The notes beneath the pieces were generated by a model. It had not been told where the DNA came from, did no database searches, and saw only the letters and a list, made by a program, of their open reading frames with translations. Below, in pieces: positions 36,654 through 47,647 of a stretch of DNA of 64,000 nt. The DNA is from Allobosea robiniae. GTDB lineage: Bacteria > Pseudomonadota > Alphaproteobacteria > Rhizobiales > Beijerinckiaceae. The first letter of the stretch is position 1, and each line of letters opens with the position of its first letter. Both the position numbers and the translations under genes were made by a program. The DNA lies in contig NZ_FNBZ01000003.1 in the NCBI RefSeq assembly GCF_900102525.1, positions 62,001 through 126,000 of the forward strand, in the 5' to 3' direction.

Positions 36654-37445
36654 TCAGGCGCTGCGGATCGCCTGCAGCAGCTCCTCGTGGATCAGGCCGT
36701 TGGTGACGACCTTCTCCAGGTCCTCGTCAAGCGAATCCCGGCCGTCGACCGTCGTCACCTTGCCGCCGGCCGCCCGCACCAATGGCATCGCCGCGGCATG
36801 CGAGACGATGTCGGCCTTGAGCCCGATGAAGGCGTCGAGCCGCCCGGCTGCCACCAGCGACATCTCCAGCCCGCCGGAGACGATGACGCGCACGCCCCGG
36901 CACAGGCCGGCAAGGCGGCGGATGACATCGCTCGTCCGGTTCGCGTCCTCGGTGCTGTAATGCGAGGTCAGGCAGATGGAGACGACGGCGTCGCTCAGGC
37001 GCTTCGTGGCGGAGACGCGGGCCGGCTGGCCATCGACCTCGGCGATGCCGCCCTCGACGAAGCGTGCGGAAAGCCCGGCGAGCGGCGCATGGGTCAGGCC
37101 GAGCACGGTGCGGCCCTGCTCCTGATAGGCCATGGTGACGGAGAACCAGGGCAGGCCGGACGCATAGTTCACCGTGCCGTCGAGCGGATCGATGATCCAG
37201 CGTGGCGCCTGTTCCGAGCCGGAAAAGCCGGCCTCCTCCGAGAGGATCGCGGCCTCCGGCGTCAGGACGCGCAGGCCGTCGATGACGAGGCGCTCGGAGG
37301 CGAGATCGGCCGCCGTGACGACGTCGTTCAGTTCCTTGCGGGTGACGCCGAGCTCGGCGCCCTGCATCTGTACGAGGACCTCGCCGGCCCGACGGGCAAG
37401 GGCGTCGGCCTGGTCGAGCAGGGCAAGAAGGCGTGGTTCGGTCAT
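36654..37445 (-). CDS. Inositol monophosphatase family protein
   Basis: 263 residues. Mg-dependent phosphatase: the metal motifs EEAGFSG (near residue 70) and WIIDPLDGTVNYASGLPWF are complete, and the C-terminal metal motif is relaxed (GLKADIVSHAAAMPLVRAAGG). Family members dephosphorylate inositol-1-phosphate, histidinol phosphate, PAP or sugar phosphates. Last gene of the second ugp-like operon, overlapping the GpdQ-like gene by four bases, so it probably removes phosphate from a product of that enzyme. Confidence 0.9.
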   Translation of the reverse strand: MTEPRLLALLDQADALARRAGEVLVQMQGAELGVTRKELNDVVTAADLASERLVIDGLRVLTPEAAILSEEAGFSGSEQAPRWIIDPLDGTVNYASGLPWFSVTMAYQEQGRTVLGLTHAPLAGLSARFVEGGIAEVDGQPARVSATKRLSDAVVSICLTSHYSTEDANRTSDVIRRLAGLCRGVRVIVSGGLEMSLVAAGRLDAFIGLKADIVSHAAAMPLVRAAGGKVTTVDGRDSLDEDLEKVVTNGLIHEELLQAIRSA

Positions 37446-38284
37446 CGGGCAGGCACCGTTTGCGGCTTTCCGGGATAGGCGGGATCGAGCACGAAATCCC
37501 GGCGCGGTCCATAGTCGCCGATCGGCTGGAGATGGCTGACCAGACCGAGGCCGGGCTTCCAGACATGGAGCGCCAGCGCTGGGGGTTCCATCACGAATTT
37601 GTTCTCGGTGCCGGGCCTCAGATCGAGCGCGACCTGATGCGCGGTGCCCGGCACGACATAGCCGATCGTGCCGGCGAAGCGGAGCTGGATCGGCCGGTGG
37701 TAATGGCCGCAGAGCACGCGCTCGATCTCGGGATGATCAGCAATCAGGCCGGCGAAGCCCGGCGAGACCTTGCAGGGCATGATGTCCATGCCGTCGACGC
37801 CGACCGGGAAGGGCGGATGGTGCATGAAGATCACCGTCGGCTTGCCCTGCCCCTCAGCGAGCCGCTCGGTCAGCCACGCCTCGCGAGCGGCGCAGATCTC
37901 GCCGCCATCTTCGCCCGCGACGACGGTGTCGAGCCCGATCAGCCGGACGGGGAAATCGTCGATCACATAATGCAGGAAGCCGGTTTGCGGCAGGTAAGGG
38001 TGATCGGAGCGCAGCTCACTCGCAAAGGCCTCGCGGCGGTCGTGATTGCCGGGAATGACATAGACCGGCATCGGCAGGCGCCGCAGCGCCCTGCGGACGA
38101 TGCCGTATTCCTCCGGCAGGCCGCAATCGGAGAGGTCTCCGGTGACCAGCACGCAATCGGGCTGCGGCTCCAGCTTCAGGATCTCGTCGACGGCCCGTTC
38201 GATCGCCGGGTTGGTCTCGACGATGCCATAGGCCGGGTTGCCATGGGGGTGAGCATGGAAGTCGCTGAGCTGGGCGATGATCAT
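37442..38284 (-). CDS. GpdQ-like glycerophosphodiesterase (calcineurin-like)
   Basis: 280 residues from ATG 38284. Dinuclear metallophosphoesterase with all ligands visible: D8 and H10 (SDFH), D50 (TGD), N80 (PGNHD), H155/H156 (MHHPP) and H194/H196 (GHYH). Positions and the PGTAHQV segment match Enterobacter GpdQ, as I remember it (D8, H10, D50, N80, H156, H195, H197), so a glycerophosphodiesterase role is more likely than cAMP hydrolysis. It lies between the UgpB-like binding protein and an inositol-phosphatase-like gene. Broad diester specificity is known for GpdQ. Confidence 0.85.
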   Translation of the reverse strand: MIIAQLSDFHAHPHGNPAYGIVETNPAIERAVDEILKLEPQPDCVLVTGDLSDCGLPEEYGIVRRALRRLPMPVYVIPGNHDRREAFASELRSDHPYLPQTGFLHYVIDDFPVRLIGLDTVVAGEDGGEICAAREAWLTERLAEGQGKPTVIFMHHPPFPVGVDGMDIMPCKVSPGFAGLIADHPEIERVLCGHYHRPIQLRFAGTIGYVVPGTAHQVALDLRPGTENKFVMEPPALALHVWKPGLGLVSHLQPIGDYGPRRDFVLDPAYPGKPQTVPAR

Positions 38285-38314
38285 GGGGAACGTCCGGCGG
38301 TCTGGAAAGGGGAA

Positions 38315-38341
38315 CCGCCCGGTCTGATGAGGACCGGGCGG
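38315..38341 (-). terminator. Hairpin after the second UgpB-like gene
   Basis: CCGCCCGGTC (38315-38324) and GACCGGGCGG (38332-38341) pair perfectly over ten bases with a seven-base loop, between the binding-protein gene and the GpdQ-like gene. No T-run. Likely protects the upstream binding-protein mRNA or attenuates downstream expression. Confidence 0.55.
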
Positions 38342-38369
38342 CATTGAGCGGGTGCCGAAGCGCCGCCGC

Positions 38370-39638
38370 TTACTTCATCAGGGCTTCGGTCTCGGAGACG
38401 ATGCGCTCGATGCCGGCCTTGGGCTGGATCTCGCCGCGCATCACGCCGGCGACGACCTCGCGCTGCTGGCGCCAGATGCGCACCGAATTGCCGCCCGGAT
38501 AGCCTTCCCACGGCGCGGCGCGGGAAACCTGGCCGTTGATGGTCCGGAAGTTGGCATTCGCCTTGTAGAACGGGCCGAGGAAGGCGTCCTCGCCGGCGCG
38601 CAGATTGGTCGGCATGTAGCCGGCGGTTTCGACGACAATCTTCTGGGCTTCGGGGCCCGTGACGAACTTGATGAACTCCCAAGCCGCCTTCTGCTTGGCC
38701 GGGTCCTTGGCCGTGATCAACGCCGCGTTGCCGCCGGTCGGCAGCTTGCCCTTGGCCTTGTCGTCGACCGGGAAGAGCGCCGTCTTCAGCGTGAAGCGGT
38801 CGCCGATCAGGTCGGTGACCTGGCGCAGCCGGGCGGGCGTGTCGAAGAAGATGCCGATCTTGCCGGCGATAAACTGCTGGCGAGACTGGTCCCAGTCGAT
38901 CAGCGGCATGCCGCCATCGGTGACGAAGCTGCGCAGCAGCGACAGCGTTTTCTCGCCGACCGCGCCGCCGAAGGCGACCTTCTTGCCGTCGGCCGACAGC
39001 ATGGAATGGCCGGCTTGCAGGATCACGCCGCGCCAGAGCCAGTCATCCGGCCAGTCATGGATATTGTAGGCCATGCCGGCGGTGTCGCCGCTGTGGATCT
39101 TCTTGGCGAGCGCGACGGTGTCGGCCCAGTTGTCCGGCATCTTGTCGGGATCGCCGCCGGCCTTCTTCACCAGCTCGGCATTGAAATACATCAGCGGCGT
39201 CGAGGCGTTGAAGGCGAGGCCGACCTGCTTGCCGCCGACCTGGGCGAGCGAGAGCAGCGCATCGGAGTAATTGGCCTTGCGCCAGGCTTCCGGCTCCGCC
39301 TTGAGCAGGGGGCCGAGATCGACGACCTGCTTGCGCTTGTCGAGGCTCTCGACCAGCTCGGTCAGCAGGTGGAAGCCGGAATAGTAGACATCCGGGAGCT
39401 GGTTGGTCACCGACGAACGGAGCATCGCCTGGTGGCCTTCGTCATAGCTCGCGGCCGGCGCCCGGAAATTGATCTTGATGTCCGGGTGCTTCTTCATGAA
39501 TTCCGCGGCAATCGGCTCGTGGAACTTGGCGAAGGCCGGGAAGGCGTAGAGCACGTCGAGCGTGACCTGTGCCTTCGCGGCCGTCGAGGCAATGAGGGTC
39601 AATGCCGCCGCGGCAAGGGCTTTGCCGAGAGGTTTCAT
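38370..39638 (-). CDS. UgpB-like ABC solute-binding protein
   Basis: 422 residues from ATG 39638 after AAGGAG. Signal peptide ends near STAAKAQ. A CUT1-type binding protein with several UgpB-like features: EFMKKHPDIKINFRAP, LAFNASTPLMYFNAELVKKAGGDP and the VVETAGYMPTN C-terminal part. It is shorter and less UgpB-like than the protein at 29794-31107, so a phosphodiester, glycerol-phosphate or related polyol ligand is inferred mainly from the flanking phosphodiesterases. Confidence 0.88.
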   Translation of the reverse strand: MKPLGKALAAAALTLIASTAAKAQVTLDVLYAFPAFAKFHEPIAAEFMKKHPDIKINFRAPAASYDEGHQAMLRSSVTNQLPDVYYSGFHLLTELVESLDKRKQVVDLGPLLKAEPEAWRKANYSDALLSLAQVGGKQVGLAFNASTPLMYFNAELVKKAGGDPDKMPDNWADTVALAKKIHSGDTAGMAYNIHDWPDDWLWRGVILQAGHSMLSADGKKVAFGGAVGEKTLSLLRSFVTDGGMPLIDWDQSRQQFIAGKIGIFFDTPARLRQVTDLIGDRFTLKTALFPVDDKAKGKLPTGGNAALITAKDPAKQKAAWEFIKFVTGPEAQKIVVETAGYMPTNLRAGEDAFLGPFYKANANFRTINGQVSRAAPWEGYPGGNSVRIWRQQREVVAGVMRGEIQPKAGIERIVSETEALMK

Positions 39639-39728
39639 GCGTGATCTCCTTGGCATGGACAGCGGGGCTGTCGGGTTGCAGTTGCTTCAGGCCTGAACTC
39701 TTGGCGGGGTGGGCGGCGCTGTGGCCGG

Positions 39729-40604
39729 CTACTTCACCCCGGTCATGGTGATGCCGTCGATGAACCGGCGACGGGCTACGAGGAAGGCGATGACGAGCGG
39801 CGCGGTCAGGATCGTCGCGGCGGCCGTCAGCGCGCCGTAATTCGATCCGGTCTCGGCATCGGCGAAGAACATCATCCCGAGCGGCGGCGGCGCGAGCTTG
39901 GCGTCGGAGATCACGATCAGCGGCCAGTAGAGGTCGTTCCAGTGCGCCACGGCCGAGAAGACCGAGAAGGCGGCGATGGCCGGCCAGGCGCTCGGCGTGA
40001 CGATGCGCCAGACGATCTCGAACTCGCTCATGCCGTCGAGCCGGGCGGCGTTGATGATATCGTCGGGAAAGCTGCGGAAGAACTGGCGGAACAGGAAGAT
40101 GGCGAAGACCGAGAGGAAGAACGGCACCATCATCGAGAAATAGGTGTTGAGCAGCCCGAGCTGGGCGAGCGCGATATAGAGCGGCATCGCCGGCACCTGC
40201 ACGGGGATACACAGGCCGAGCAGGACCAGCACGAAGAGCGCGTTGCGGCCTGGGAAGTCGAGCTTCGCCAGCGCATAGGCGCAAGGGATGGCGACGAGGA
40301 GCTGCACGATCAGGATGCCGCCGCAGAGGATGACGCCGTTCAGCGCGAAGCGCAGCAGCGGCGCCTTCTCCATGGCGAAGCCGTAATTCTGCAGGCCGTA
40401 GAACTGCTTTGGCCAGAGCGAGATCTCGGCGCTGAAGATTTCGGCCGGCGGCTTGATCGAGGTCACCAGCATCCAGACGAAGGGTGCCAGCATGAAGATC
40501 GCGCCGGCGATCAGCACGCCATGGATCAGCACCAGCGAGAGGAAGCGGCGTAGCACCGAATGGGCGGGCGTGACCGAAGCAGTGGGGAGCGCGAGATCGG
40601 TCAT
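39729..40604 (-). CDS. CUT1 ABC transporter permease (MalG/UgpE type)
   Basis: 291 residues, start ATG 40604 overlapping the stop of the partner permease (TGATG). Six membrane helices and the EAA loop NAARLDGMSEFEIVWRIVTPSAWPA. C-terminal RRFIDGITMTGVK is the usual MalG-like ending. Forms the channel with the product of 40604-41527. Confidence 0.92.
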   Translation of the reverse strand: MTDLALPTASVTPAHSVLRRFLSLVLIHGVLIAGAIFMLAPFVWMLVTSIKPPAEIFSAEISLWPKQFYGLQNYGFAMEKAPLLRFALNGVILCGGILIVQLLVAIPCAYALAKLDFPGRNALFVLVLLGLCIPVQVPAMPLYIALAQLGLLNTYFSMMVPFFLSVFAIFLFRQFFRSFPDDIINAARLDGMSEFEIVWRIVTPSAWPAIAAFSVFSAVAHWNDLYWPLIVISDAKLAPPPLGMMFFADAETGSNYGALTAAATILTAPLVIAFLVARRRFIDGITMTGVK

Positions 40605-41523
40605 CAGTAGTGCACCTTCTTGTCGAGGGCGAAGGTCTGCACGGCCGAGAAGACGAGGATGAAGGCAAGGAAGATGAAGGTCAGCGCCGCGGCATAGCCG
40701 GTGTGGAAATACTGAAAGCCCTCGAGGTAGATGTTGTAGAGCAGCACCTCGGTGGAGCCGACCGGCCCGCCGCGCGTCATCACCGCCACCGTGTCGAAGA
40801 TCTTGAAGGCGGTGATCATCGTGGTGACCAGGACAAACATCGTCGTCGGCCCGAGCAGCGGCCAGGTGATGGTCAGAAAGCGGTCGATCCCGCTGGCGCA
40901 GCCGTCGATATCGGCGGCTTCGTAAAGATCGCGCGGGATCGCGGTCAGCCCGGCGAGGAACAGGATCATGTTGAAGCCGATGAGCTGCCAGATGCCGATC
41001 ACCGCGAGCGTCGCCAGAGCGGTCGAGGGCTCGCTGAGGAAGGCGACCGGTGCGAATCCCAGCCATTTCAGCAGGCCGTTGACCGGGCCGAGCGAGGGAT
41101 GGAGCAGGAATTGCCAGACCGTCGCCATGGCGATCAGCGTCGAGGTCACCGGCAGGAAATAGACCACCTCGTAGAAGGAGCGCGTGCGCTTGCGCCGATG
41201 CACCAGCACGGCGATCAGGAGCGCGCCGAAGACGCCGCCGGGCACGACGATCGCGACATAGAGCAGCGTGTTGACGAGGGAGCGCCGGATGATCGGATCG
41301 GCCAGCGCCTTCTGGAAATTCATCAGCCCGACCCAGTCCATGTCGACGCCGCCGAACTCGTAATTGGTCAGGCTGAGCCAGAGCAACACGGCGAGCGGGA
41401 TCAGGATCGTCAGTAGCAACAGGATGAAAGCCGGCAGGGCGAAGCCGAGCCCGGTGACGCGCTCGATCCAGAGCCTGCGGCGCGCGGCGGGGGCAAAATC
41501 GGCTTGGGATGCGAGGGCGAGGG

Positions 41524-41527
<4 letters not shown>
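40604..41527 (-). CDS. CUT1 ABC transporter permease (MalF/UgpA type)
   Basis: 307 residues, six membrane helices, short N-terminus. EAA loop: YEAADIDGCASGIDRFLTITWPLL. The signature MTRGGPVGSTEVLLYNIYLEGF is typical of UgpA/MalF-like sugar permeases. Its start overlaps the end of the ATPase gene by four bases, so ATPase and permeases are translationally coupled. Confidence 0.92.
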
Positions 41528-42717
<1,190 letters not shown>

Positions 42718-42752
42718 GGCGTTCGCCTTTCTTTCGGCCCTCCGGGCTCGTC

Positions 42753-42782
42753 GTTGGGCGTGTCTTGGTTGGGCGTATCTTG
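42753..42782. repeat. 15-base tandem duplication upstream of the ATPase gene
   Basis: GTTGGGCGTGTCTTG (42753-42767) is followed at once by GTTGGGCGTATCTTG (42768-42782), one mismatch. It lies in the 95-base gap between the phosphoesterase and ATPase genes. Probably replication slippage; it could alter spacing of a translation signal. Confidence 0.6.
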
Positions 42783-42812
42783 CCCGGCGCCCGCAGGCGA
42801 CCGGGAGAGGTC

Positions 42813-43634
42813 TCAGGCAGCGTGCGGCGGGTAGACCTCGTGGATCACGTCGTCGATCCAGAGCGTCTTCAGCGCGGATATCTCGTGGATTTTGGCCGTG
42901 AAATCCCGTCCGTCGAAGGTGTAGGAGACGGCGCCGAGCGTGGTCGTGCCGGCCATGCCGGGCTGCAATTCGGGGCCCACGACGAAGCCGGAAGAGGGGC
43001 CCCAGATGTAGCGCGTGCCGGCGAGCGTGAAGTCATGCGCACGGTGCAGGTGGCCGCTGGCGACGAAGGCGACCTCGTGACGGCTGATGAGATCGAGCAG
43101 ATGCGCGCGGGGCCGCGGCGGGACGCTCCAATAGCCCATGTCGCCCTCGTTGGGCGCCTCGACGAAGAGCGGGCGGTGCAGGAACCAGCCGAGGCGACGG
43201 CCCTGCGCTTCGGCGATCTGCCGGTCGAGCCAGGCGAGCTGGCGGGCCTCCTCGGCTTCGTCGCTGCCGAAGAGCATCGAATTGAGGCCGATCAATCGCC
43301 AGTCTTCGAGATCGCGGACCCAGAAATCCGCGCCGATATGCTCCCGCCAGCGGGCAAGGCGGGCGTCGTTCACCGGCTGGTGCGGGTGATAGGCCTCGCC
43401 GACATCGTGATTGCCGGGGATGCTGAGCACCGGCACGCCAAGGGCATCGAGCAGGGCGCGGCAGTGGCGCATGTCCTCGTCGAGATCCGCACCATCGACG
43501 GTGACGTCGCCGGTATGGATGACGAGGTCCGGGGCGGTGGCAGCAAGCCACGCCGTCAGCGGAGCCCAGTTATCGGCGAAATGCCGCTTGTTCGGGCTCA
43601 GATGGGTGTCGGAAATCTGCACGATACGCTGCAT
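42813..43634 (-). CDS. Icc/CpdA-type metallophosphoesterase
   Basis: 273 residues from ATG 43634 with GGAGGGG before it. Calcineurin-like motifs: D9 and H11 (SDTHL), IHTGDVTVDG, PGNHDVGE, FLHRP and ASGHLHRAHD. It is a different subgroup from the GpdQ-like enzyme in the same operon; FLHRP replaces the MHHPP form. A phosphodiesterase or phosphatase acting on an imported diester or its product is likely; cAMP is an alternative. First gene of the seven-gene operon. Confidence 0.88.
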   Translation of the reverse strand: MQRIVQISDTHLSPNKRHFADNWAPLTAWLAATAPDLVIHTGDVTVDGADLDEDMRHCRALLDALGVPVLSIPGNHDVGEAYHPHQPVNDARLARWREHIGADFWVRDLEDWRLIGLNSMLFGSDEAEEARQLAWLDRQIAEAQGRRLGWFLHRPLFVEAPNEGDMGYWSVPPRPRAHLLDLISRHEVAFVASGHLHRAHDFTLAGTRYIWGPSSGFVVGPELQPGMAGTTTLGAVSYTFDGRDFTAKIHEISALKTLWIDDVIHEVYPPHAA

Positions 43635-43717
43635 GTCCCCTCCGGAATTCGCCACTTCATCGGGCGACCGTCTGTCCCCTGCGTCAGCGGGGGGCAGCGG
43701 CTTTGCCTTGGATCATA

Positions 43718-43743
43718 CAAATGAATGTTTGATGACACAATTG
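43718..43743. promoter_or_regulatory. SorC-type operator candidate upstream of the second ugp-like operon
   Basis: CAAATG (43718-43723), 14 bases, then CAATTG (43738-43743), the same spacing and left half as the site at 35532-35557, with one mismatch from perfect symmetry. It lies about 84 bases upstream of the first gene of the operon in an AT-rich stretch. Likely a binding site for the SorC protein at 35693-36643. Confidence 0.55.
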
Positions 43744-43789
43744 TATTTTTAGTGCTCGCCGCCTCCGTGGCGATGAAAAGCATTGCCGG

Positions 43790-44518
43790 CTAGAGATCCG
43801 TGCTTTGCGGCAGGATCACGAGGTCGCGGATCGTGACGTTGCGCGGCCGGGTCAGCATGAAATGCACGGCCTCCGCCACCTCCTCCGCTTCGATCAGGCC
43901 GCCGCGAGCCCGTTCGGCATCCAGCTTTTCCTGGGGCCAGTCGGCGATCAGGGCGGTCACCACCGGCCCGGGTAGGACGGCGCCGACGCGCAACCCATGT
44001 GGGATGACCTGACGGCGCAACGTATGGACAAAGGCCTGCACGGCGTGTTTCGAGGCGGTGTAGATGGGCTCCCAGACCACGGGAACGACACCGGCCACGG
44101 AACTGGTGACGAGGATGTCGCCGGTCTTGCGCGCGATCATGTGCGGCAGCACGGCGTGAATGCTGCGGAAGACCGCGTTGACGTTGAGGTTCAGCATGCG
44201 ATCCCAGGCATCGGGATCACCCTCGCTGACCGGGCCGCCGACATAGGAGCCGGCATTGGCATGGAAGATGTCGAGCGGGCCCGCCTTGTCGAGAATTCCA
44301 GGCAGCATGCCGGCAACGGAAGCAGGATCGGTCAGGTCGATGACGAGCGGGATGGCATTGGAGCCGAGAGGCTTGCAGGCCTGCGCGAGCGCTTCGCCAT
44401 CGCGGTCGACCAGCGCGACGCGGGCGCCGGCGGCGAGCAGGCGCTTCGCGCAGGCGAGGCCGATCCCCGAGGCGGCTCCAGTGATCGCAGCGGTCTTTCC
44501 GGTCAGGTCCTGGGTCAC
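43790..44518 (-). CDS. SDR family oxidoreductase
   Basis: 242 residues, NAD(P)-dependent short-chain dehydrogenase. Cofactor motif TGAASGIG near residue 14, HANAG, and catalytic SSVAG...YTASKHA (Ser, Tyr, Lys). Belongs to the classical SDRs that oxidise polyols or sugar alcohols. Last gene of the LacI operon, overlapping the kinase gene by four bases. It may make the ketose that the kinase phosphorylates. Confidence 0.92.
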   Translation of the reverse strand: MTQDLTGKTAAITGAASGIGLACAKRLLAAGARVALVDRDGEALAQACKPLGSNAIPLVIDLTDPASVAGMLPGILDKAGPLDIFHANAGSYVGGPVSEGDPDAWDRMLNLNVNAVFRSIHAVLPHMIARKTGDILVTSSVAGVVPVVWEPIYTASKHAVQAFVHTLRRQVIPHGLRVGAVLPGPVVTALIADWPQEKLDAERARGGLIEAEEVAEAVHFMLTRPRNVTIRDLVILPQSTDL

Positions 44519-46170
44519 GTCGGGTTCTCCGATAGAGCTTGATTCTGCGCCGGCCGCATGATTTCGCGCGCCGTGCGGGCCGCCGCCTGGAGCGTTTCGA
44601 AAGCAGCGAGGCGGTGCGCATGCAGGTTGGCGATTTCGCCGTGGGCTGGTGTGAAGATCGCGGCGCTGGGCGCCATGCCGGTCATGGCTTCGCCAAGGTC
44701 CGGGAAGGCTTTCGCGGCTGTCGCCGCTAGCATGGCGGAGCCGAGCAGGACGGGGTCGACCTCATCGGGGGCCAGCAGCGGCAGCCCGGAACAATCCGCC
44801 AGCAATTGCCGGATCAGAGGATGGCGCCCGGCACCACCGCTGAGCACGATCGCTTCGATGATTGCCCCCTTGGTGCGGCTGGCCTCGATGATCTGGCGCA
44901 GTCCGTAACCGATGCCGGTGAGGCCGGCGACGTACAGCGTGACGAGATTGTCGAGGTCGCGTTCCATGCCGAGTCCAGCAATCACGGCACGCGCCTGCGG
45001 ATCGGCATGGGGCGAGCGATTGCCGAGAAAGTCGGGCACGACGATGAGATTGCCTGCGAGGAGGGCCACTTCCGATGGTGTGGTGGCATGGCCGGCGGCG
45101 CGTGCGGCGAGCCAGTCAGGCAGGGAGAGCCCCTCCGCTTCGGCAAGGCGCTGCGCCTCGGGCGTCGCCGGATGGAAGCCGATGAGTTGCTCGATGGCGG
45201 CGCCAGCACCGGATTGTCCGCCCTCGCTCAACCAGAGACCGGGCGCCATGGCGGAGAAGTAGGGCCCCCAGATGCCGGGGATGAAGATCGGCTCGCGGCT
45301 GCTCGCCATGGTGCAGGCCGAGGTGCCGAAGACATAGGCCATGCGGGTGAGGGCGCCGCCATGCGGCGAGCGGACGCCGACCGAGCCGACACCGCCGGCA
45401 TGGGCGTCGATCAGCCCGGCCGCAACAGCGGTGCCGGGCTTCAGACCGAGTTCGATGGCGGCCTGCTCGGCGAGACCGTTGCCGAGTGGAGTACCGCCCG
45501 GAACGATCTCGGTGCCGATGCGGGCGAAACCGTCATCGGCGAGGTCGTCGAGCCCGATCTGCCGGAAGTAGCTCGCATCCCAGCGCCCTTCATGGGCGAG
45601 ATAGGTCCATTTGCAGGTGACCGTGCAGGTCGAGCGCGCCAGCGAGCCGGTTGCACGCCAGGTCAGGAAATCCGGCAGGTCGAAGAACTGCCAGGCTGCG
45701 TCATAGCTCGTCGGAAGGTTCTCCCGAAGCCAGAGCAGCTTCGGCGTCTCCATCTCCGGCGAGATCGTGCCGCCGACATAGGCGAGCACGGGATGCCCGG
45801 TCGCGTTGATGCGCTCCGCCTGGTCGAGCGCGCGGTGGTCCATCCACACGATGATGTCGCGTGTGGCATCGCCATGGGGGCCGACGGGGAGGGGCTTACC
45901 ACCCGGCCCGAGGACAACCAGCGAACAGGTTGCGTCGAAGCCGATGCCAGCGATGTCGTCCGGCCCGAGCCCGGCCTGAGCCATCGCCTCACGGACGCTG
46001 GCGCAGACCGCTTGCCAGATATTCGCGCTCGACTGCTCGGCGATATCCGGCCCGTCGCGATAGAGCGCGATGTCGCGCTTCGCCGTCGCGAGCATCCGCC
46101 CGGTACCGTCGAAGATGCCGGCCCGGGCGCTGCCGGTGCCGACATCGATGCCGATGAAATGCCGGGGCAT
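44515..46170 (-). CDS. FGGY family kinase, D-ribulokinase-like
   Basis: 551 residues from ATG 46170 ([21 protein letters not shown]); the upstream open frame lies inside the preceding gene. The [11 protein letters not shown] and MDHRA segments, the [20 protein letters not shown] region and [13 protein letters not shown] adenosine motif match the ribulokinase branch related to eukaryotic FGGY and YDR109C rather than xylulokinase. It would phosphorylate D-ribulose or a related ketose. Coupled to the SDR downstream and the FAD oxidoreductase upstream. Confidence 0.88.
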   Translation of the reverse strand: MPRHFIGIDVGTGSARAGIFDGTGRMLATAKRDIALYRDGPDIAEQSSANIWQAVCASVREAMAQAGLGPDDIAGIGFDATCSLVVLGPGGKPLPVGPHGDATRDIIVWMDHRALDQAERINATGHPVLAYVGGTISPEMETPKLLWLRENLPTSYDAAWQFFDLPDFLTWRATGSLARSTCTVTCKWTYLAHEGRWDASYFRQIGLDDLADDGFARIGTEIVPGGTPLGNGLAEQAAIELGLKPGTAVAAGLIDAHAGGVGSVGVRSPHGGALTRMAYVFGTSACTMASSREPIFIPGIWGPYFSAMAPGLWLSEGGQSGAGAAIEQLIGFHPATPEAQRLAEAEGLSLPDWLAARAAGHATTPSEVALLAGNLIVVPDFLGNRSPHADPQARAVIAGLGMERDLDNLVTLYVAGLTGIGYGLRQIIEASRTKGAIIEAIVLSGGAGRHPLIRQLLADCSGLPLLAPDEVDPVLLGSAMLAATAAKAFPDLGEAMTGMAPSAAIFTPAHGEIANLHAHRLAAFETLQAAARTAREIMRPAQNQALSENPT

Positions 46171-46171
46171 C

Positions 46172-47611
46172 TCAGGCGGCGGCGCGGTTCGGCGGCCCGG
46201 CGCGGGTGCCGTCGGGGTTGCGCAGATAGACGCCGCGCTCGAGCTGCTGGCGGCGCAGTTCCCCGACATCGATATCGGCCGGCGGCCGGTTGCCGCGCAC
46301 CGAGATCTTGGCGGCGCGGCCGGCGGCCTCGCCCATCGCCATGCAGGTCGCCATGACGCGGATCGCGCCCATCGCCTCATGCGTCGCGGAGATGCTGCGG
46401 CCGGCCACCAGCAGGTTGCCGATCTTCTGCGGCACCAGCGAGCGATAGGGGATGTCGTAGCAGTCGCCGCACCAGATCAGCGTGCAGCCATCATCGGCCG
46501 GGCGGTGGATGTCGATCGGATAGCTCGCCACTGCGATGGCGTCGTCGAAATGCGTGCAGGCGAGCACGTCCTCCTGCGTCATCACGTATTGGCCGCGGAT
46601 GCGGCGCGTCTCGCGGATGCCGAGGAAGGGCGCGGTCTTGGTGAAATAGGCCTTCTCGAAGCCCGGCACATAGCCGATGAGATAGGCGACGATGTCGTCG
46701 ATCTGGGCGCGGCCCTCGATCTCGCCCTTGGTCAGGCTGCGGGCGTCGGTGCCGTCCGTGCCTTTGACGCGGGTCATGTTGATCCAGACCTCGCCCTTCT
46801 TCAGGCCGGTGATGATGATGGTGCGCTCGTTCGGGATCTGCAGGCCGCGCTCGGCCTTGGCCTTGGCCATCAATTCGCGCATGCCGACGACGATGAACTG
46901 GTGGTTCTGGCCGAAATACTCGGCTGGGATGAAGTCGGTGAGATAGGTGCGCGCTGCCGGCGGGGCGTTGGCGATCGAGAGCCGGAGCGCATCGGTATCG
47001 ACGCCGGCAAGGCAGAACATCAGCGTCGGCGGCTGCATGCCGCCATGTTCGTTGCCCTTCTCGGTCGGCACGCCCGCGCTGTAGGCGACGTCGGCATCGC
47101 CACTGCAATCGATAACGACCTTGGCGAGGATGGCGGTGCGGCCACTCTTGCTCTCGGTGATGACGCCGCGGATCGTGTCGTTCTCGACCAGCGCGCCGGC
47201 GAAGAAGGTGTAGAACAGCACGTCGACGCCGGCTTCCGTCAGCATCTCCAGCGCGACCGTCTTCACCGCCTCGGGCTCGACCAGCGTGATGCCCATGTGG
47301 AGGGGGCAGGGCCGGTGCTCGCTCGCGCCCTGGCGTTCCCGGCGCAGCCGCTCGATGAATTTCTGCGGCAGGCCGTCGATGATCTGGTTGCCCTTCTGGC
47401 CGAGGAAGCCGAGCACCGGCAGGCCGATCGTCATGTTGCCGCCGACGAAGCTGCGGCTCTCGATCAGCCCGACGCGCAGGCCGTCCTCGGCGGCGGCGAG
47501 AGCGGCTGTGAGGCCCGAGGGGCCGCCGCCGACGACAAGCACGTCATATTCAGCGGAGACGGGGATGGAGCGGGCCGGCTCCTCGATGAAGCGGGTCGCG
47601 GCGGTCGACAT
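46172..47611 (-). CDS. FAD-dependent oxidoreductase (FAD_oxidored type)
   Basis: 479 residues. N-terminal FAD motif VVGGGPSGLTAALAAAEDG, glycine-rich VGGNMTIGLPVLG, DCSGDADVAYSAG in the middle and the C-terminal GNLLVAGRSISATHEAMGAIRVMATCMAMGEAAG, all diagnostic of this flavoprotein group (fumarate-reductase-like, often next to sugar ABC genes). No signal peptide. Its reaction is unknown; context suggests oxidation of an imported sugar or polyol derivative ahead of the kinase. One base separates its stop from the kinase start. Confidence 0.88.
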   Translation of the reverse strand: MSTAATRFIEEPARSIPVSAEYDVLVVGGGPSGLTAALAAAEDGLRVGLIESRSFVGGNMTIGLPVLGFLGQKGNQIIDGLPQKFIERLRRERQGASEHRPCPLHMGITLVEPEAVKTVALEMLTEAGVDVLFYTFFAGALVENDTIRGVITESKSGRTAILAKVVIDCSGDADVAYSAGVPTEKGNEHGGMQPPTLMFCLAGVDTDALRLSIANAPPAARTYLTDFIPAEYFGQNHQFIVVGMRELMAKAKAERGLQIPNERTIIITGLKKGEVWINMTRVKGTDGTDARSLTKGEIEGRAQIDDIVAYLIGYVPGFEKAYFTKTAPFLGIRETRRIRGQYVMTQEDVLACTHFDDAIAVASYPIDIHRPADDGCTLIWCGDCYDIPYRSLVPQKIGNLLVAGRSISATHEAMGAIRVMATCMAMGEAAGRAAKISVRGNRPPADIDVGELRRQQLERGVYLRNPDGTRAGPPNRAAA

Positions 47612-47647
47612 GATGAAGATCCTTCAGGGTGTCACGAATGGGACGAG

